Source of the DNA: Clostridiales bacterium
Lineage (GTDB): Bacteria > Bacillota > Clostridia > Oscillospirales > Oscillospiraceae
NCBI GenBank assembly: GCA_018374635.1
Contig: JAHAEW010000097.1
Span: 1 to 10,070, forward strand
Reading direction: 5' to 3'
DNA: 10,070 nt
The translations under genes and the position numbers were made by a program. Positions 6,932-10,070 of the stretch are shown here, piece after piece. Under the pieces are notes generated by a model. The model searched no databases and was not told where the DNA came from. It worked only from the letters and a program-made list of their open reading frames with translations. Position 1 is the stretch's first letter; the number at the start of each line of letters is the position of its first letter.

Positions 6932-6963
6932 GGCCTGCGGCCAGGTTTCACTGGCCGCAGGCC
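6932..6963 (-). promoter_or_regulatory. Intercistronic hairpin between dppA-like and dppB-like genes
   Basis: A perfect inverted repeat with 13-bp arms (6932-6944 and 6951-6963, GGCCTGCGGCCAG against CTGGCCGCAGGCC) and a 6-nt loop. It is very GC-rich and sits wholly in the 99-nt gap, ending 22 nt before the dppB start codon and beginning 45 nt after the dppA stop. No T-run follows it in the direction of transcription (the next bases are GCAGTATACAAGG), so it is not a classic intrinsic terminator. In binding-protein transporter operons such hairpins commonly protect the upstream mRNA from 3' exonucleases or reduce read-through, giving more binding protein than permease. That role is inferred from position. 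Confidence 0.75.
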
Positions 6964-7008
6964 AGAGTCTTTTGCCGGAAATGACAGCGCTTATGAGACG
7001 GGGTTCTC

Positions 7009-8631
7009 TTACTCGACGGTAACCGTCGTCAAATCGACATACCAGGTCTGGGACTGGGCAAAATTCTGCACATTGGGGGCCAGAACCCTCAGGTTCCGGT
7101 CGTTGCAGACGATCACCCAGGGCAGCTCCTCGGTAAAAATCTTCTCGGCTTCAATGAACTGCTGGGTGGACTCCGCCTCGTCCGTGGCCGCATAGGCCGC
7201 CTCGATACAGGCATCGTACTCCGGGTTGCTGTACTTGCCGGTGTTGAAGGAGCCGCCCGTGCCCGCAAACTTCTGGAACACATTGGGGAACATGGTATAG
7301 AAGGAGGTGTTGAGCGCGCCCACATCGGCGTACTCATCCTTGAAGCCCACCTTCATTACGTCCCACACCCGCTCGGATTCCGACATATCCAGCTCAATGT
7401 GGATACCGACCTCCTCGGCGCACTTCTGGATGTACTCATTCATAATCTGGGGGAACATGTTGCCGGAGCCGCTGGTGGGGCAGACAAAGGTCGTGGTAAA
7501 GCCGTCGGGATAGCCGGCCTCGGCCAGCAGTTCTTTCGCCCTCTCCGGGTTATAGGTATACTCCTCCACACCCTCCGCATACCACGGAGAACCTGGATAC
7601 ATCAACTGCGCCAGCGGTGTGCCCACACCCTGAAGGATGTCATTGCACAGTCCCTCCCGGTCAATGGACATGCTGAAAGCCTGCCGGACGCGGGCATCTG
7701 CAAAGGGGCCGGACTCCGTGTTCATGATGTAAAGCCACGCATGGGGGTAGTCGTTCAGCTTGACCTGATAGCCCTGGGACTTCAGAGACTCCAGGGACTC
7801 CACGGGAACTACCTCGGCCCAGTCCACCTCGCCGGACTGGAGGGCCGCCAGGCGGGCCGACGCGTCGGAGATGGGCTTGAGGATCAGTGTCTTGATCTGC
7901 GGCACGTTCCCCCAGTAGTTCTCGTTCCGCTCCATGACGAGCTCCTGGCCCGCGATCTTACTGACAAACCGGAAGGGCCCGGAGCCTACGGGGGCGTCGG
8001 CAAAGCCGTCGCCCTTCTCCTTCACCGCCTCCATGGAGGGAATCATGATATAGGGCAGATCGTAGATCAGATAGGCGTTGTTGTCCTGCACAGTGTCAAT
8101 GGTGATCGTGTAGTCGTCCACCTTGGCATAGGATTCGATATTGGCCAGGAAGCTGCCCACCGATGCGGCGCAGGTGGTGCTGTAGTACTCAAAGTCAGGA
8201 TTCATCACGCGGTCCAGCGCAAAGATCACACAGTCCGCTTTGAAATCCGTTCCGTCGTGGAACTTGACTCCCTCCCGCAGATGGAACGTCCACCGCTTGG
8301 GGTTTTCCGGGTTCTGCTCCCAGGAGGTGGCCAGGCCTGGGATAATCTTGCCGGCCTCAGTTTCCGAGCTCGCATCCCACTTCACCAGGGCGTCATAGAG
8401 CTGGAAGCTGACGAAGCGGTAACCCTCCTGCCCCTCCGTGGGCTCGGAATCGGTATTGGGCAGGGCCGCGCAGGTCATCGCAATCCGCAGAGTGCCGCCG
8501 TCGCCGGTACTGTCCACACCGGAACCGCCGCCGGTGGGCGAGGTTTTCTCATCCGAATTGCCGCAGGAGACACAGCCCGCCAACAGGGCTGCCGCCAGAG
8601 AGAGCGCCAGGAATCTTTTCACGTGTTTCAT
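7009..8631 (-). CDS. dppA: ABC importer solute-binding lipoprotein, family 5 (DppA/OppA-like)
   Basis: A 540-residue extracytoplasmic binding protein that delivers substrate to the DppB/DppC-like permeases. The N-terminus is a lipoprotein signal: basic K-H-V-K-R, a hydrophobic run, then lipobox L-L-A-G-C with Cys20 as lipidation site, followed by a Ser/Gly/Thr-rich linker to about residue 45. The mature protein follows the SBP family 5 pattern: L-V-K-W-D, G-L-A-T-S-W-E, W-T-F-H-L-R-E-G-V-K-F-H-D-G-T (near 115-130), G-S-G-P-F-R-F, N-E-N-Y-W-G, V-R-Q-A-F-S-M-S-I-D-R and N-P-E-R-A-K-E-L-L-A-E-A-G-Y. These motifs fix the family but not the ligand; members bind peptides, glutathione, nickel, opines or oligosaccharides. 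ATG at 8631 is 10 nt after GGAGGT (8642-8647), which lies in the end of the upstream ATPase gene. It starts 4 nt after that gene's stop. Confidence 0.93.
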   Translation of the reverse strand: MKHVKRFLALSLAAALLAGCVSCGNSDEKTSPTGGGSGVDSTGDGGTLRIAMTCAALPNTDSEPTEGQEGYRFVSFQLYDALVKWDASSETEAGKIIPGLATSWEQNPENPKRWTFHLREGVKFHDGTDFKADCVIFALDRVMNPDFEYYSTTCAASVGSFLANIESYAKVDDYTITIDTVQDNNAYLIYDLPYIMIPSMEAVKEKGDGFADAPVGSGPFRFVSKIAGQELVMERNENYWGNVPQIKTLILKPISDASARLAALQSGEVDWAEVVPVESLESLKSQGYQVKLNDYPHAWLYIMNTESGPFADARVRQAFSMSIDREGLCNDILQGVGTPLAQLMYPGSPWYAEGVEEYTYNPERAKELLAEAGYPDGFTTTFVCPTSGSGNMFPQIMNEYIQKCAEEVGIHIELDMSESERVWDVMKVGFKDEYADVGALNTSFYTMFPNVFQKFAGTGGSFNTGKYSNPEYDACIEAAYAATDEAESTQQFIEAEKIFTEELPWVIVCNDRNLRVLAPNVQNFAQSQTWYVDLTTVTVE

Positions 8632-8635
8632 GTCC

Positions 8636-9613
8636 TCATTTACCTCCAGACGTTACTAAATTCATATGACACGCCGTCATATGGTGCTCATTGATGGGCT
8701 TGAGCTCTGGAACGCTCTGCCGGCACGCCTCGGTTGCGTAGGCGCAGCGGTTGGAAAAGGGGCATCCAGGCGGCATATGGACAATGGTGGGCGGCTGTCC
8801 CTCGATGGCAACCAGCCGCTCCCGGTTGCCGCTCTTGGGGAGCGCGGCGATCAGCGCCTTGGTATAGGGGTTCGCCGGCGTCTCCAGCACCTGCCTGGTG
8901 GCGCCGCACTCCAGAATGATACCGCCGTACATGATGGCGATCTGATCCGCCACCTGGGCCGCCACACCGATGTCGTGGGTCACCATCATGATGGACATGC
9001 GGTCGCTCTCCTGCAGCTCCAAGAACAGGTTGAGAATCTGTTTTTGGATGGTGACATCCAGGGCCGTTGTGGGCTCGTCCGCCAGCAGCAGGCAGGGATT
9101 GCAGCACAGCGCCATAGCGATGACCGCCCGCTGGCGCATGCCGCCGCTCATCTCGTGTGGGTAGGCGTTCATCCGCTCCCTGGGCGAAGGGATACCCACC
9201 TTGACGAAGAGCTCTTCTACCCGCTCCCTGGCCTCTGCCTTTGTCAGGCTGGAGTGCGCCCGGATGGTCTCTACAATCTGATAGCCCACCTTATACATCG
9301 GGTCCAGCGCGGACAGAGAGTCCTGATAGATCATGGCCATCCGATTGCCCCGGATATCCCGGAATTCCTTCTCACTCATTCGGAACAGGTCATTTCCCAG
9401 AAACTCCGCCTGTCCCTCTACGGCGGCTGTCTTGGGCAGAATCCGGAGCAGCGCCTTCATATAGGTGCTCTTTCCAGAGCCGGACTCCCCCAATATCACC
9501 AGCGTCTTGCCCCGCTCCAGGCTCAGGGAAACCCGGTTCACCGCCCGAACCATCCGGTCCTTGATCTTGAAATCTGCACACAGCCCGGTGGTCTTAACAA
9601 TGATGTCGCTCAT
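8636..9613 (-). CDS. dppD: Dipeptide/oligopeptide-type ABC importer ATPase (DppD/OppD-like)
   Basis: A 325-residue cytoplasmic ATPase, partner of the DppF-like protein. Walker A G-E-S-G-S-G-K-S-T lies at 42-50, Q-loop Gln97, signature M-S-G-G-M-R-Q-R at 155-162 (S-G-G-M is the D-subunit form), Walker B L-L-L-A-D-E at 175-180, D-loop to Asp186 and switch His213. The C-terminal peptide-transporter extension includes M-P-P-G-C-P-F-S-N-R-C, with cysteines at 284, 290, 297 and 315, spaced exactly as in the DppF-like partner (C-x5-C-x6-C-x17-C). Two in-frame ATGs compete: 9619, directly after the ribokinase stop, and 9613. GGAG at 9623-9626 is 9 nt from the second but only 3 nt from the first, so 9613 is chosen. 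Placement ahead of the binding protein, with the F subunit at the far end of the transporter block, is less usual than adjacent ATPase genes. Confidence 0.92.
   Translation of the reverse strand: MSDIIVKTTGLCADFKIKDRMVRAVNRVSLSLERGKTLVILGESGSGKSTYMKALLRILPKTAAVEGQAEFLGNDLFRMSEKEFRDIRGNRMAMIYQDSLSALDPMYKVGYQIVETIRAHSSLTKAEARERVEELFVKVGIPSPRERMNAYPHEMSGGMRQRAVIAMALCCNPCLLLADEPTTALDVTIQKQILNLFLELQESDRMSIMMVTHDIGVAAQVADQIAIMYGGIILECGATRQVLETPANPYTKALIAALPKSGNRERLVAIEGQPPTIVHMPPGCPFSNRCAYATEACRQSVPELKPINEHHMTACHMNLVTSGGK
8663..8683 (-). repeat. Inverted repeat CATATGAC-n5-GTCATATG in the 3' end of the dppD-like gene
   Basis: Perfect 8-bp arms at 8663-8670 and 8676-8683 with a 5-nt spacer, 32 nt upstream of the dppA-like start. 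As RNA it could fold into a small stem-loop before the dppA ribosome-binding site; as DNA it has the size of a dimeric-regulator operator. It lies in codons for H-M-T-A-C-H-M, including the fourth C-terminal cysteine, so it may be a by-product of a repeated His-Met pair. No function can be assigned. Confidence 0.35.
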
Positions 9614-9619
9614 CCGCAT

Positions 9620-10070
9620 TCACTCCATGCGCTTCTTAAAATCCAATACTTCTTCATACGATGGGATGGAATCCTGTGCCCCTACCCTGGACACTGCCAG
9701 GGCGGACGCCATATTGGCGAAGACGATCGCCTCCTCCGTGGAGCGGCCGTCCGCCAGCTCCCGGGCCAGCGCCGCGTTGAAGGTGTCTCCTGCCGCTGTG
9801 GTATCCACCGCCTGTACCTCGGGCGGGCGGTAAAGCGTATGCCCCTCCCGGTTGACATGCAGGGCACCGCGGCTTCCCAGCGTAATGATGATATTCCGCG
9901 TCCCTTTCTCCAGCAGGGGTTTGCAGTGAACCGCAAGCTCCTCCACTTCATCGGTCGGGCAGCCGGTCAGGCGCTTGAATTCGCTCTCATTGGGGGTCAG
10001 ATAGTCCAGTCCCGCATATACTTCATCAGGCAGGCTGTCCGGTGCGGGTGCCGGGTTGAGAATGACGGTT
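9620..10070 (-). CDS. rbsK: Ribokinase (PfkB-family sugar kinase), C-terminal half; 5' end outside window
   Basis: The frame is open to the window edge, so the N-terminus is missing; 149 residues remain of a usual 300 or so. The visible part begins T-V-I-L-N-P-A-P-A, a ribokinase hallmark, followed by Y-L-T-P-N-E-S-E (the T-P-N-E motif), the nucleotide-binding strand I-I-I-T-L-G-S-R-G-A, and the PfkB signature V-D-T-T-A-A-G-D-T-F-N-A-A-L, whose A-A-G-D supplies the anion hole and catalytic Asp about 55 residues from the end. It would phosphorylate ribose (or a close sugar or nucleoside) with ATP in the cytoplasm. The D-T-T-A-A-G-D-T-F-N form matches RbsK better than fructokinase or adenosine kinase. 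Its TGA directly abuts the transporter ATPase gene, suggesting cotranscription. The GTG at 9946 is internal and not the start. Confidence 0.88.
   Translation of the reverse strand, partial: TVILNPAPAPDSLPDEVYAGLDYLTPNESEFKRLTGCPTDEVEELAVHCKPLLEKGTRNIIITLGSRGALHVNREGHTLYRPPEVQAVDTTAAGDTFNAALARELADGRSTEEAIVFANMASALAVSRVGAQDSIPSYEEVLDFKKRME

Noticed and set aside
7014..7028. Inverted repeat CGACGGT-n-ACCGTCG at the very end of the dppA-like gene.
   Set aside because: One-base centre, lies in codons for T-V-T-V-E, and no T-run follows; not a terminator and no operator evidence.

Overview
The window is GC-rich (high 50s percent by eye) and entirely coding on the minus strand. It holds twelve consecutive genes with no gap over about 100 bases, so it is probably one long operon read from right to left. 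Strong Shine-Dalgarno sites, a lipoprotein-type solute-binding protein, and the gene set suggest a GC-rich anaerobic Firmicute, for example a gut Clostridia/Oscillospiraceae relative. That placement is inference from style and protein flavour, not from a marker gene.

In transcription order the genes are: the C-terminal half of a ribokinase (window edge); a complete family-5 (dipeptide/oligopeptide/nickel type) ABC importer in the order ATPase (DppD-like), binding lipoprotein (DppA-like), permease (DppB-like), permease (DppC-like), ATPase (DppF-like); then an enzyme block of a GATase1-like protein, a nitrilase-superfamily carbon-nitrogen hydrolase and an iron-type alcohol dehydrogenase; then two tandem paralogous MIF/tautomerase-family proteins; and last a small protein of the Anabaena sensory rhodopsin transducer (ASRT) family. 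Junctions are tight: ribokinase/dppD abut, dppD/dppA are 4 nt apart, and dppF overlaps the GATase-like gene in an ATGA. The one conspicuous non-coding element is a 13-bp perfect hairpin between dppA and dppB, suited to setting more binding protein than permease.

Read together, this looks like a dedicated import-and-catabolism cassette. A binding-protein transporter would bring in a small molecule, an amidase/carbamoylase-type hydrolase would cut a C-N bond, an Fe-dependent dehydrogenase would interconvert an alcohol and a carbonyl, and tautomerases would act on an enol/keto or unsaturated acid intermediate. A sugar kinase and a putative small-molecule-binding ASRT protein sit at the two ends. 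The substrate cannot be named from sequence. The unusual parts are the ASRT protein with no rhodopsin gene in view, the paired MIF-like tautomerases, and the GATase-like protein lacking a nucleophile-elbow cysteine.
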